Origin: Hoeflea sp.
Lineage (GTDB): Bacteria; Pseudomonadota; Alphaproteobacteria; Rhizobiales; Rhizobiaceae
Length of the DNA: 49,436 nucleotides
Reading direction: 5' to 3'
Assembly: GCF_014359905.1 (NCBI RefSeq)
Contig: NZ_JACIYP010000031.1
Coordinates: forward strand, 1 to 49,436
The stretch's first letter is position 1, and each line of letters starts with the position of its first letter. Shown in pieces: positions 25,498 through 33,990 of this stretch. The notes below the pieces were generated by a model. It was not told the origin of the DNA. It saw only the letters and a program-made list of their open reading frames with translations, and searched no databases. The translations under genes were made by a program, and so were the position numbers.

Positions 25498-26663
25498 CAG
25501 CCTTGGTAATTGCTCACCAGCGCGATCAGCCTTGCCTGCGACGGCGTTGGTTTCCAGCCGCGGCGGGTGGTGATCCCGATCGGCCGCGCCGTGTCGGACA
25601 ATTCAAAATTGATACGCGCGATTCGTCCGGCCTTGATCTCCGCCTCTGCCTGCAGGGCTGACACGCAGCCCAGATGGTCGCTGTTGACCAGCAATTCGCG
25701 AATGAGGATGAGTGACGCCGTTTCGACAATGCTATCAGGCGTCTTCAGCCCCGCGCTTGAAAACATCCGCTCGAAATGGTCGCGGGTGGGCGTTCCCGCG
25801 GCAGCCACCGCCCAAGGATAAGTGATGAGGTCCTCGACCCCGAGTCCCGATTTGCCGGCCAGCGGATGTTTGGGGCCCGCGACGATGGCCAGAGTATCGT
25901 CGAACAACGGCGTCTGCTCGACGTCGCCGATCGGGGCGGGGTAGCGCAGGGCGCCGATCAGGAAATCGATTTCTCCGTTCCTCAGGCCGGAAATCATTTC
26001 GTCATAAGGCCCGTCAAGAACGCGTAGGGGCAGCCGTGGCCAGTCCCGCCTGAATTGCGCAATCACCTTGGGCATGAGATAGGCCCGCGACAAGGGCATT
26101 GCGCCGACCACGATGCGTCCGGTTTCGCGGCCGAGCGCTTCGGCGATTTCCATGTCCGCCTGAACCAGCTCCGCTTCCATCAGGCGCGCCGCGCTGGCGA
26201 GCAGTTGCCCGCCGCGCGTCGCCACGATCCCGGCCGAGGTGCGCTCAAACAGCGGCCGCAAAGCTTCCTTCTCCAGTTGGCTGACGGCGCGGTGAACGGT
26301 CGGCTGCGCAATGCCGAGGCGCCTGGCGGCCAGGGTGAAATTGCCGGTCTCGCGAACCGCGATCAGGGCTTCCAGCTGGGACGCCGTCGCGGTCAGCCGC
26401 AAGCGGGGCGCAACCGACAGGAACGCCGCGTCGATGATCGACAGCGCCCGGCCGATGCGACCGGCATGCAGCACGCCAAGCCGGGTCGCGAACACCCCCT
26501 GCGGTGTACGGTCGAACAAGGCGGCGTCGTACTCCGCCTCCATCTTGTTGATCGCCTGGGTCACGGCTGGCTGCGACAGCCCGCATGCCTGCGCAGCCTT
26601 GCTGATCGAAGCCAGTTCTGCGACCGCGAGAAAGATCCGCAGATGGCGAATGTTATGGTTCAT
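25497..26663 (-). CDS. LysR-type regulator with two tandem HTH domains
   Basis: This is a 388-residue LysR-type regulator, about 85 residues longer than usual. Two complete winged HTH domains stand in tandem: residues 5-64 (HLRIFLAVAELASISKAAQ, then SQPAVTQAINKME) and 95-154 (QLEALIAVRETGNFTLAARR, then AQPTVHRAVSQLE). A normal substrate-binding domain follows from about 183 to the end. Start ATG 26663 overlaps the stop of the upstream DUF1932 gene (ATGA). It probably controls the aromatic genes on both sides. The duplication looks old, as the two HTH copies have diverged; whether both bind DNA is unknown. Confidence 0.9.
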   Translation of the reverse strand: MNHNIRHLRIFLAVAELASISKAAQACGLSQPAVTQAINKMEAEYDAALFDRTPQGVFATRLGVLHAGRIGRALSIIDAAFLSVAPRLRLTATASQLEALIAVRETGNFTLAARRLGIAQPTVHRAVSQLEKEALRPLFERTSAGIVATRGGQLLASAARLMEAELVQADMEIAEALGRETGRIVVGAMPLSRAYLMPKVIAQFRRDWPRLPLRVLDGPYDEMISGLRNGEIDFLIGALRYPAPIGDVEQTPLFDDTLAIVAGPKHPLAGKSGLGVEDLITYPWAVAAAGTPTRDHFERMFSSAGLKTPDSIVETASLILIRELLVNSDHLGCVSALQAEAEIKAGRIARINFELSDTARPIGITTRRGWKPTPSQARLIALVSNYQG

Positions 26664-27559
26664 GGCATGGTCGTGCCCGCGGAGAGGGCGCTCAGAATCC
26701 TGTCGGCCCTCTCGCCGAGATCCGCCTTGCCGCCATCGAGATGAAGTCCCGCGATCTGCGCCTGCCATTCGGTGATGGCGTCCGACATGCGCGAAGGCAA
26801 TCCCAGCTCAGCAATGGTCCTGGAGACCTCCCGCATTTCAGCCGCCCGCCGTTCGCCGTGAACCATCATCCGCTCAAGGCTGTAGGCGGACCGCGCCGTC
26901 CAGTCAAATCCGGGATCGGACGCCTGAAGCGAGGCCAGGACATCGCGCTCGACGCCTGCGCGCCGCGCCGCCAGCAGGCATTCGCCGGTCAGGGCTTCCA
27001 GCCCCTTGATCATCACCGAGCGGAACATCTTGATGGAGGACGCCTGTCCCACCTCGTCTCCGGCCAGAACCGGATTCATGCCGAGCGCCTCAAGCACGTC
27101 CATCGCGGCGCCGGTCTGGGGGCCCGAGACCAGCAGAGGAGTCTGGTGCCGTTTCGGATGAACCGGCGCCATCACCGCGACATCGACATAGACGCCTCCG
27201 GCCGCTTCTATGACATGAGCCGCCTGGCGTTTTGTTCCCGGCGAGCAGGAATTGCAGTCAAACCACAGGGCTTCCGCACCGAGATGCGGCGCACACTCCT
27301 GTGCGGCAATCAGCGCCTGGTCGGCGGTGACCAGGCTGAAGATGACCGGCGCGCCGGCCACCGCATCGGCGGCGGTTTCGGCAGTCGTTACGCCTGAGTT
27401 TCCAGCGCGTGCCTCGAGCCTAGCCCGTCCTCCGGGTTGGCGGACCTTCACATCGAAACAGGCGATGGCGCCATGATAGGTCTCGCGCCATCCCGATGAG
27501 AATGCTTCCGCCGCCTCGCCAAATCCAATGGTGGCCAGTCTTTCCGGCAAGTGGTTCAT
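26660..27559 (-). CDS. DUF1932 NAD(P)-binding dehydrogenase-like protein
   Basis: This is a 299-residue protein of the 6-phosphogluconate/beta-hydroxyacid dehydrogenase superfamily. The N-terminal Rossmann motif is unusual (IGFGEAAEAF). A middle Ser-rich catalytic-like segment reads DCNSCSPGTKR, and the helical DUF1932 C-terminal domain (about 190-265) contains SSIKMFRSVMIKGLEAL. In the superfamily the Lys of such a helix is catalytic. ATG 27559 has GGGAG upstream. It is co-transcribed with, and overlaps, the LysR gene and diverges from the galB operon. An oxidoreductase step on a ring-cleavage product or side intermediate is likely from context, but no reaction can be named. Confidence 0.8.
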   Translation of the reverse strand: MNHLPERLATIGFGEAAEAFSSGWRETYHGAIACFDVKVRQPGGRARLEARAGNSGVTTAETAADAVAGAPVIFSLVTADQALIAAQECAPHLGAEALWFDCNSCSPGTKRQAAHVIEAAGGVYVDVAVMAPVHPKRHQTPLLVSGPQTGAAMDVLEALGMNPVLAGDEVGQASSIKMFRSVMIKGLEALTGECLLAARRAGVERDVLASLQASDPGFDWTARSAYSLERMMVHGERRAAEMREVSRTIAELGLPSRMSDAITEWQAQIAGLHLDGGKADLGERADRILSALSAGTTMP

Positions 27560-27622
27560 GGCTTGAGTCTCCCGCGTTTCCGTGGGCGAAGTCTGGCAGA
27601 ACTGGGGCGTCCGATCCACACG

Positions 27623-27647
27623 CTATAGCAAAATATTATGTCATGCG
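27623..27647 (+). promoter_or_regulatory. Candidate LysR site upstream of galB
   Basis: This contains the palindrome GCTATAGC (27623-27630) followed by AAAATATTAT. It matches the motif at 25476-25497 upstream of the TRAP operon. It lies in the 157-base divergent region between the DUF1932/LysR operon and galB, where a LysR protein would be expected to bind. The TATTAT part (27635-27640) could be a -10 box, but no good -35 precedes it, which fits an activator-dependent promoter (inference). Confidence 0.45.
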
Positions 27648-27716
27648 CGCGGCATTGAAATTGCCCCTGCGGCGCAGAACGCGCAAAAATCGGCCAACCG
27701 GAAGGGAGAATTCCAG

Positions 27717-28451
27717 ATGCCTGTGAAGAAAACCGCGCTCGTCATCAGCGCCCACGCCGCCGATTTTGTCTGGCGCTGCGGCGGCGCCATCGCTGCCCAT
27801 GCCGAGCTTGGCTATGACGTCACCGTGCTGTGCCTGTCCTTCGGCGAGCGCGGCGAAAGCGCCAAGCTGTGGAAACAGGAAGGCATGACGCTTGAAAAGG
27901 TCAAGGATGCGCGTCGCAAGGAAGCCGAGGAGGCGGCGCGGGCGCTCGGGGTGCATGATCTGGTCTGCCTTGATCTTGGAGACTATCCGCTTGAACTTGT
28001 CCGCGAAGACAAGAACCGGGTTGTCGAAATCATCCGCAAGGTGCAGCCCGCCTTCATGCTGTCGCACTCGAAATATGATCCCTACAACACCGACCACATG
28101 TATGCGACGCAAGTTGCGCTCGAGTGCCGGATGATCGCGCAGGCCTGGGGACATAATCCGGGTGAAAAGGTGCTTGGGGCGCCTCAGCTCTATCTGTTCG
28201 AGCCGCACCAGACCGAACAAATGGGATGGAAGCCCGATACGTTCCTCGATATCACGCCGGTGTGGGAGAAAAAACGCGCGGCCATCGAATGCATGCAGGG
28301 CCAGGAGCATCTCTGGGAGTATTACACCCGCGTGGCGATGAACCGGGCCAACCATTTCAAGCGCAATTCGGGAGGCCAGTCCGGAGGCCGGGACTGCAAA
28401 TATGCCGAAGGGTTTGAATCGATCTTTCCGCGCACCGTGGACGAGCTTTGA
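27717..28451 (+). CDS. galB: 4-oxalomesaconate hydratase (PIG-L fold, GalB type)
   Basis: This is a 244-residue protein of the PIG-L/LmbE fold. It carries the variant metal motif A-H13-x-x-D16 (SAHAADFVWRCGGAIA) and third ligand candidate His127. The block LSFGERGESAKLW (40-52) with GMTLEKVK is, as I recall, specific to GalB of Pseudomonas putida, a zinc-dependent hydratase that converts the keto tautomer of 4-oxalomesaconate to 4-carboxy-4-hydroxy-2-oxoadipate (CHA). Known PIG-L deacetylases lack this block. It is first of a four-gene operon with a ring-cleavage enzyme, the CHA aldolase and the tautomerase, which supports the assignment strongly. The ATG at 27717 has GGGAG 9 bases upstream. 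Confidence 0.9.
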   Translation: MPVKKTALVISAHAADFVWRCGGAIAAHAELGYDVTVLCLSFGERGESAKLWKQEGMTLEKVKDARRKEAEEAARALGVHDLVCLDLGDYPLELVREDKNRVVEIIRKVQPAFMLSHSKYDPYNTDHMYATQVALECRMIAQAWGHNPGEKVLGAPQLYLFEPHQTEQMGWKPDTFLDITPVWEKKRAAIECMQGQEHLWEYYTRVAMNRANHFKRNSGGQSGGRDCKYAEGFESIFPRTVDEL

Positions 28452-28490
28452 GCCTGCGCTGCGGCGACAAGCCCTTATTGGAGAATTTCC

Positions 28491-29453
28491 ATGACTGAAC
28501 CTTGCTTCGATCTGGCGCATCTGGCCCATGTCGAGATGTACACCGACAAGTTCGAGGAAAGCCTCGACTTTTTCACACGGGTCTATGGGCTCACCGTATC
28601 AGGTCAGGACGAGAAGTCGGCCTATCTGCGCGCCTGGGATGATTACGAGTTCCACAGCCTGAAGCTGACCCGGCACCACACCACAGGCGTCGGTCACATT
28701 GCCTATCGCGCTTCATCACCGGAAGCGCTGGAACGCCGCGTGGCCGCCATCGAGGCAAGCCGGTTCAAGACCCTGGGATGGGTCGACGGCGATCTTGGCC
28801 ACGGCCGCGCCTTCCGGTTCGAGGATCCGTTTGGCCATGTCTTCGAGATCTACTGGGACACGGTCAAATATCAGCCGGATGCCGCGCACCGACCTGCACT
28901 CAAGAACATGGCGAGCCGGTTTCATGCGACCGGCGCCTGTCCACGCCGCATCGACCACCTGAACCTGCTGGCGACAGATGTCACCGAGTTCCGTGCCGTT
29001 ATGGAAACCTGTCTCGGCTCGCGCGTCACCGAGATCATCCAGCTCGACAATGGCCGCCTTGGCGGTTGCTGGTTCACGATCAACAACAAGACTTATGATC
29101 TGGCATGCACCGAAGAGCATGGCGGCGGCGAGGGGAGGCTGCACCACGTGACCTATGCGACCGATACCCGCGAAGACATCCTGCGCGCCGCCGACATATT
29201 TCTCGAAAACGGGGTCCACATTGAAACAGGGCCGCACAAGCATGCCATCCAGGGCACGTTCTTTCTCTATGTTTGGGAGCCTGCGGGAAACCGTGTCGAA
29301 CTGGCCAACTCCGGCGCCCGGCTGATCTTGCAGCCGGATTGGGAACCTGTGATCTGGACCGAGGCAGACCGCAGGAAAGGACAGGCCTGGGGTTTGAAGA
29401 CAATCGAGAGTTTCCACACCCACGGAACCCCTCCGATCAAGAAGGATCATTGA
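28491..29453 (+). CDS. VOC-family (type I) extradiol ring-cleavage dioxygenase
   Basis: This is a 320-residue two-domain extradiol dioxygenase of the catechol 2,3-dioxygenase (XylE-like) fold. The Fe(II) triad is intact: His156 (RIDHLNLL), His219 (RLHHVTY), Glu270 ([10 protein letters not shown]), with the XylE spacing. Equivalents of XylE His246 and Tyr255 appear as His251 and Tyr260. By my alignment Tyr202 (TYDLAC) stands where XylE has the acid/base His199. Its gene lies between galB and galC, where gallate pathways normally have a LigB-type dioxygenase. A substrate whose meta-cleavage gives 4-oxalomesaconate, such as gallate, fits the context. The family is firm, the substrate is inference. 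Confidence 0.88.
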   Translation: MTEPCFDLAHLAHVEMYTDKFEESLDFFTRVYGLTVSGQDEKSAYLRAWDDYEFHSLKLTRHHTTGVGHIAYRASSPEALERRVAAIEASRFKTLGWVDGDLGHGRAFRFEDPFGHVFEIYWDTVKYQPDAAHRPALKNMASRFHATGACPRRIDHLNLLATDVTEFRAVMETCLGSRVTEIIQLDNGRLGGCWFTINNKTYDLACTEEHGGGEGRLHHVTYATDTREDILRAADIFLENGVHIETGPHKHAIQGTFFLYVWEPAGNRVELANSGARLILQPDWEPVIWTEADRRKGQAWGLKTIESFHTHGTPPIKKDH

Positions 29454-29454
29454 A

Positions 29455-30126
29455 GTGCCGGTTGTCAGACAGCATATCGATCGCGCCGACGCGGAGATCA
29501 TCAGGCGGCTGGGCGAGGCCGGCGTCGCCACCGTGCACGAGGCGCAGGGCCGCACCGGGCTAATGAAGCCGAACATGCGCCCGATCCAGCAGGATCTGGC
29601 TATCGCCGGATCGGCCGTGACAATCTCCGCGGCACCCGGCGACAACTGGATGATCCATGTGGCCATCGAGCAATTGCGGGAGGGCGACATCATGGTGCTG
29701 GCGCCGACCGCCCCCTGCGATATGGGCTATTTCGGCGACCTGCTGGCAACCTCCGCCATGGCCCGCGGCTGCACGGCGCTCATCATCGATGCAGGCGTGC
29801 GCGACACGCGCGACCTGCGCAGGATGGGATTTGGCGTCTGGTCGACGGCGGTCTCGGCGCAGGGCACGGTCAAGGAAACGCTCGGCAGCGTGAATGTACC
29901 GATCGTATGCGCCGGAGCCCTGGTCAATCCGGGCGATATCGTCATCGCGGACGATGACGGGGTCTGCGTTGTTCCCCGGGCCGACGCCCAAACCGTCATG
30001 GCTGCAACATCGAAGCGTCTGGATGCCGAAGAGACAAAACGGCTGCGGCTTGCTGCCGGCGAACTCGGTCTGGATATCTACGACATGCGTCCACGGCTTG
30101 CCGAAAAGGGCCTGAAATATGTCTGA
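29455..30126 (+). CDS. galC: 4-carboxy-4-hydroxy-2-oxoadipate (CHA) aldolase
   Basis: This is a 223-residue class II pyruvate aldolase of the HMG/CHA (RraA-like) family. It cleaves CHA into pyruvate and oxaloacetate, the last step of gallate and protocatechuate 4,5-cleavage pathways. The active-site residues are present: GDLLA (Gly94-Asp95), and GVRDT with Arg116 and Asp117, which hold substrate and metal. Glu203 in the C-terminal [10 protein letters not shown] segment corresponds to the residue contributed by a neighbouring subunit. The segment [12 protein letters not shown] is typical of aldolases rather than of the RNase E inhibitor RraA. The start is GTG, one base after the dioxygenase stop; the end overlaps galD by 8 bases. 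Confidence 0.93.
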   Translation: MPVVRQHIDRADAEIIRRLGEAGVATVHEAQGRTGLMKPNMRPIQQDLAIAGSAVTISAAPGDNWMIHVAIEQLREGDIMVLAPTAPCDMGYFGDLLATSAMARGCTALIIDAGVRDTRDLRRMGFGVWSTAVSAQGTVKETLGSVNVPIVCAGALVNPGDIVIADDDGVCVVPRADAQTVMAATSKRLDAEETKRLRLAAGELGLDIYDMRPRLAEKGLKYV

Positions 30127-31165
30127 CGGCATTCCTTGCCTGTGGATGCGCGGCGGCACCTCGAAAGGCGCCTATTTTCTCAAGCGCGACCTTCCCGACA
30201 ACCCGGCCGAGCGGGATGCACTGCTGCTCAGGATCATGGGCTCGCCGGATCCGCGCCAGATTGACGGTATTGGCGGGGGTGATCCGCTGACCTCGAAGGT
30301 CGCCATTCTCTCACCTTCCACACGCGGGGATGCCGATGTCGACTACCTGTTTCTTCAGGTCTTTGTCGACCAGGCGGTGGTTTCCGATGCGCAGGGCTGC
30401 GGCAACATCCTGGCGGCGGTCGGCCCTGCGGCGATAGAGCGTGGGCTCGTTGCGGTTTCCGGCGAGTCCACGCCGGTGCGCATTCACATGCTCAATACGG
30501 GTGAAGTGGCTACCGCACTGATTTCGACACCCGGCGGGAAGGTGAGCTATGAGGGGAGCGCCGCCATCGACGGGGTTCCGGGAACCCATGCGCCGGTTCC
30601 GCTGATGTTTAACAACATTGCCGGATCGATGTGCGGCGCACTGCTACCGACCGGCAACAATGTCGATGTCATCCAGGGCATCGACTGCACGCTGATCGAC
30701 AACGGCATGCCCTGCGTGATCATGCGGGCTTCAGATTTCGGTATTACCGGATACGAAACCCGGGAACAACTGGAAGCCGACGCTTCGCTCAAGGCGCGGC
30801 TGGAGCGGATTCGGCTTCAGGCCGGTCCGATGATGGCGCTCGGAGTTGTCGAAGACAAATCGGTGCCCAAGATGACTTTGGTCTCAAAGGCCCGAGCTGG
30901 CGGTGCGATCAACACCCGCAGTTTCATTCCGCACCGGTGCCACGCCACGATTGGCGTTTTTGCCGCCGTCAGTGTCGCCAGTGCCTGTCTGCTCGAGGGC
31001 TCACCCGCCCATGCGATGGCCGTTCTTCCAAAGGATGGCCGTTACAGCATAGAGCACCCCACCGGCGCCGCTGAAGTGTTGATCGAACAGGATGACCAGG
31101 GCGGGATTGCCGGCGCTGGCACATTGCGGACAGCGCGGAAACTCATGGATGGGCAAGTCTACTAG
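30119..31165 (+). CDS. galD: 4-oxalomesaconate tautomerase (PrpF family, GalD type)
   Basis: This is a 348-residue protein of the PrpF/diaminopimelate-epimerase fold. GalD interconverts the enol form of 4-oxalomesaconate made by ring cleavage and its keto form, the substrate of GalB. The family opening [16 protein letters not shown] and the segments [26 protein letters not shown] and [13 protein letters not shown] are all present. PrpF itself isomerises aconitate in the methylcitrate cycle; context (galB, galC beside it, no prp genes) decides for the tautomerase. It is the last gene of the operon. No clear terminator follows, and decayed mobile DNA begins soon after. Confidence 0.93.
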   Translation: MSDGIPCLWMRGGTSKGAYFLKRDLPDNPAERDALLLRIMGSPDPRQIDGIGGGDPLTSKVAILSPSTRGDADVDYLFLQVFVDQAVVSDAQGCGNILAAVGPAAIERGLVAVSGESTPVRIHMLNTGEVATALISTPGGKVSYEGSAAIDGVPGTHAPVPLMFNNIAGSMCGALLPTGNNVDVIQGIDCTLIDNGMPCVIMRASDFGITGYETREQLEADASLKARLERIRLQAGPMMALGVVEDKSVPKMTLVSKARAGGAINTRSFIPHRCHATIGVFAAVSVASACLLEGSPAHAMAVLPKDGRYSIEHPTGAAEVLIEQDDQGGIAGAGTLRTARKLMDGQVY

Positions 31166-31277
31166 GAGGTATTTTTGCGGCGTTTGACAAACCGTTGAGT
31201 GGTCTGCCTTTGGTGCCGCTACCGTCCTCAGTCGGGTCGGACTCAAGTTGACGGTAAAGGCGGAACCGTGAGACAGG

Positions 31278-31577
31278 TCAATCGCCCAGAGGGTCCAGGA
31301 AACTCTTCCCTAAACCATGGAACCATTCCTCCAGGATGACATGATTGTCGTGAGCAAAACCCGTGATAGCGGCCAAGAACATTTTATCCCCCACATATTC
31401 TCCCAGCGTCCGATAGGCCTCAAATTGCACTTCCGTGAAAAACGGATCTACGGTGGGATGGTGGGGAAACGCAGGATCTTCAAACCTGTAACGTCGTATA
31501 AACTGGCCCTCGTTGCCGGTGTGAATAGCCCCTGGATTTGTAGACGCCTTCTTCCCTGATTTTGAGGCAAGGAGGGC
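31278..31577 (-). pseudogene. 3' remnant of an unidentified gene
   Basis: About 85-100 codons of protein-like sequence end at a stop at 31278 (FIRRYRFEDPAFPHHPTV, then DPFFTEVQFEAYRTLGEYVG). The FPH...FF.E.QFEAYR.LG pattern reminds me of the C-terminal tail of patatin-like or related hypothetical proteins, but this is not firm. Upstream (toward higher coordinates) the frame runs into the IS3 fragment, so the 5' part is lost. There is no start codon with a ribosome binding site. Confidence 0.45.
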
Positions 31578-31746
31578 ATGATGGGCAAATGCAATTTCAG
31601 TGACGATTTCAAGCGGGATGCTGTCGCTCAGATTGCCGAGCGGGCTATGCAGGTGCGGAGGTTTCGAAGCGGCTGGGTGTGAGCCCGCATTCGCTCTTTG
31701 CGTGGAAGAAGAAGTTCTCACAGCCTCCTGGCGGTGACGACAATTG
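31578..31746 (+). mobile_element. Frameshifted fragment of an IS3-family transposase orfA
   Basis: From ATG 31578 (GGAGG upstream) the translation begins MMGKCNFSDDFKRDAVAQIAER, the N-terminal HTH of IS3-family OrfA. Around 31646 one base is missing; in the next frame the protein continues GYAGAEVSKRLGVSPHSLFAW and KKKFSQPPGGDD. After about 31746 the likeness ends. OrfB and terminal inverted repeats were not found, so the element is dead. The 234 bases from here to 31980 hold nothing else I can support. Confidence 0.8.
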
Positions 31747-31980
31747 TCAAACCTTGGATTTGGTGGCTTACAAAAATGGCGAGCACCTTGTTTAATGATC
31801 GCTGAGAAGGTGCTGAGCGTTTTCTGCAAAGAGAAGCGTCAGACCCGACGTTGGACGTCGTTCGCGGAGTGCTATGCAAACCGAAGGCTCTGTACCGAAC
31901 TCCTTAACAGAAGCGGCGGAGGCTCCGATCGTGGCTGGGGAAATGCATAGTCGTAAGTCATTTTTTTTGGGAATGCGGTA

Positions 31981-32787
31981 TTGAGCAACACACATCGAGG
32001 GAATGAAAATTTCCTCCATGAGACAGCGAAAGACTTGCCTCGCGCTATAACCGCGATCAACACGGCTGACTTTTTTCCGGCAATCCTTGATTACATGCGA
32101 AAGATCGTGCCGTTCAGTGGCGCCTTCATCACGCAACTGCACAGGAACCGGCCGCCGGACCATATCTATGACAATGTCAGGGCCGAGCGGCACCGCGATG
32201 TCGTCGACCAGTATCTGGACAATGCCTATCTGCTCGATCCCGTTTACGACGTCTTCCTGTCCGGCCGGACCCATGGCGCGATGCGGTTGCGCGACATCGC
32301 ACCGGACCAGTTCATGCGGTCGACCTATTACCGCCGCTATTACCGGAACATCGCGCTCAGGGACGAAATGGCCATTCTGGTCCCTCAAGGCGAGGGTGCG
32401 GTCTTCTTCTCGCTCGGCCGGCTCGGGGATGAGCCCCGCTTCAGCGCCCGGTCCGTGCAGGCGTTTGAGGCCAGGATCGATGTCATAGCCGCTCTCACCG
32501 GCAAGCATTTCGAGCGCGGCCACACCGCACCGGTCCATGCAGGGACCACACCGGCCGATCGGACGCTGACTGCGGCGCTCGATGCCTTTGGCGAAGGAAT
32601 CCTGACGGCCCGCGAACGCGAGGTGGCAACGCTCATTCTCAAGGGCCACTCGTCGGCGTCGGTTTCGGCGATGGCCGGCATCACGGTCGGTACCGTCAAG
32701 ATCCACCGGAAGAACATCTACCGGAAGCTTTCGATTTCCTCGCAATCCGAACTCCTGTCGAACTTCCTGCGCTCGGTCCTGAGCTGA
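31981..32787 (+). CDS. LuxR-type (GerE HTH) transcriptional regulator
   Basis: This is a 268-residue regulator. The C-terminal GerE/LuxR helix-turn-helix is complete (about 208-262; LTAREREVATLILKGHSSASVS, then TVKIHRKNIYRKL). The N-terminal 200 residues form an unidentified sensor-like domain with a Tyr/Arg-rich middle (RSTYYRRYYRN) and no LuxR autoinducer signature I can confirm. The start is TTG 31981 with GGGAA upstream, following a T-rich stretch. It precedes a polyamine-type ABC operon by 57 bases in the same direction, and similar regulators are often found beside such operons, so local control is likely. Confidence 0.85.
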   Translation: MSNTHRGNENFLHETAKDLPRAITAINTADFFPAILDYMRKIVPFSGAFITQLHRNRPPDHIYDNVRAERHRDVVDQYLDNAYLLDPVYDVFLSGRTHGAMRLRDIAPDQFMRSTYYRRYYRNIALRDEMAILVPQGEGAVFFSLGRLGDEPRFSARSVQAFEARIDVIAALTGKHFERGHTAPVHAGTTPADRTLTAALDAFGEGILTAREREVATLILKGHSSASVSAMAGITVGTVKIHRKNIYRKLSISSQSELLSNFLRSVLS

Positions 32788-32844
32788 ACGGCCTATCCCC
32801 TTCGGGGTATTTACCTGCGCGCATCCGGCTCATAGCCTTCGGGC

Positions 32845-33990
32845 ATGGATGACGAGCCAGATCGGCGGGGGCAGATTGAACGGATGACCGGAACAGAAAT
32901 CGCCAGAGACCGGAAGGCCGCGGTGTCGGCAAGGGCCCTGTCAAAGACCTTCGGACAGGGAGAGTACGCGATCACCGCGCTCGACAGCGTCGAACTCGAT
33001 ATTCTCGAGAACGAGTTCTTCACGCTGCTTGGTCCGTCCGGATGCGGCAAGACAACCCTGTTGCGGCTGATCGCAGGCTTCGAACTGCCGACACACGGGT
33101 CGATCTCGCTGCAGGGTCAGGATATCACGGACAAGCCTCCGCACCAGCGTCCGATCAATACGGTTTTCCAGAATTACGCGCTGTTTCCGCACATGACGGT
33201 GGCCGAGAACATCGGTTTCGGGCTCAGAATGCTTGGCAGGCCGACCGCCGAGATCAGACAGACAACTGACCGGATGCTGGCGCTGGTTCAGATGGAGGCC
33301 ATGGCCGGACGCCGGACAGACCAGCTTTCGGGCGGCCAGCAGCAGCGCGTGGCGCTGGCCCGGGCGCTGGCGCCTGCGCCCAAGGTGCTGCTGCTTGACG
33401 AGCCGCTGGCGGCCCTCGACCTGAAACTCAGAAAAAGCATGCAGATCGAACTCAAGAGCCTGCAGGCCGAAACCGGCATCACCTTCGTGTTCGTGACCCA
33501 CGACCAGGAAGAGGCGCTCACCATGTCGGACCGGATCGCGGTGATGAATTCCGGCAAGATCCTGCAGATCGGCAGGCCGCGCGACATCTATGACCGCCCG
33601 ACGCACCGTTTCGTGGCCGATTTCATCGGCGACATCAACATTCTCGAAGGAACCGTGGAACACACGGACGGCGATTTGGCGACGGTGCGGCTGAAAGACG
33701 GGACCAAGGTTTCCGCGCATCTCGGAACGACGGCAGCCCGCTCGGGAGAGGTCAGCGTGGCGATCAGGCCCGAGAATGTCCGGCTGGCGGGCGCGGGTGA
33801 GACACCAACGCTCACCGGCGTTCTCGAGAATGTAGTCTATTTCGGCGCGGCGACAAATCTCCACCTTCGGCTCGGCACCGGCGAGGAAGTCGTGATCCGC
33901 AATCCGGGCGCGGTTGACGAAGGCCGGTACCAGCCCGGCGCCACCATCGGCGCCGTCATGCAGCCCGATCTGATACGGGTGCTGGAATGA
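32845..33990 (+). CDS. ABC transporter ATPase, spermidine/putrescine type (PotA-like)
   Basis: This is a 381-residue ATPase of the CUT1/PotA group. Walker A is GPSGCGKTT (63-71). The Q-loop ([11 protein letters not shown]), signature LSGGQQQR and Walker [13 protein letters not shown] follow in order, and the H-loop is [11 protein letters not shown]-terminal TOBE regulatory domain covers about 285-381. The start could be ATG 32845 or ATG 32884; neither has a strong ribosome binding site, and conserved sequence begins only at about residue 28. The stop overlaps the permease start (ATGA). It powers uptake of a polyamine-like or amide compound with the next three gene products. Confidence 0.93.
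   Translation: MDDEPDRRGQIERMTGTEIARDRKAAVSARALSKTFGQGEYAITALDSVELDILENEFFTLLGPSGCGKTTLLRLIAGFELPTHGSISLQGQDITDKPPHQRPINTVFQNYALFPHMTVAENIGFGLRMLGRPTAEIRQTTDRMLALVQMEAMAGRRTDQLSGGQQQRVALARALAPAPKVLLLDEPLAALDLKLRKSMQIELKSLQAETGITFVFVTHDQEEALTMSDRIAVMNSGKILQIGRPRDIYDRPTHRFVADFIGDINILEGTVEHTDGDLATVRLKDGTKVSAHLGTTAARSGEVSVAIRPENVRLAGAGETPTLTGVLENVVYFGAATNLHLRLGTGEEVVIRNPGAVDEGRYQPGATIGAVMQPDLIRVLE

Noticed and set aside
27717..28451. PIG-L protein as an N-acetylglucosamine deacetylase
   Set aside because: The LSFGERGESAKLW block and neighbours galC and galD point to the GalB hydratase branch.
29455..30126. RraA (RNase E inhibitor)
   Set aside because: Active-site Arg-Asp and Gly-Asp motifs of CHA/HMG aldolases are present and the gene lies within a ring-cleavage operon.
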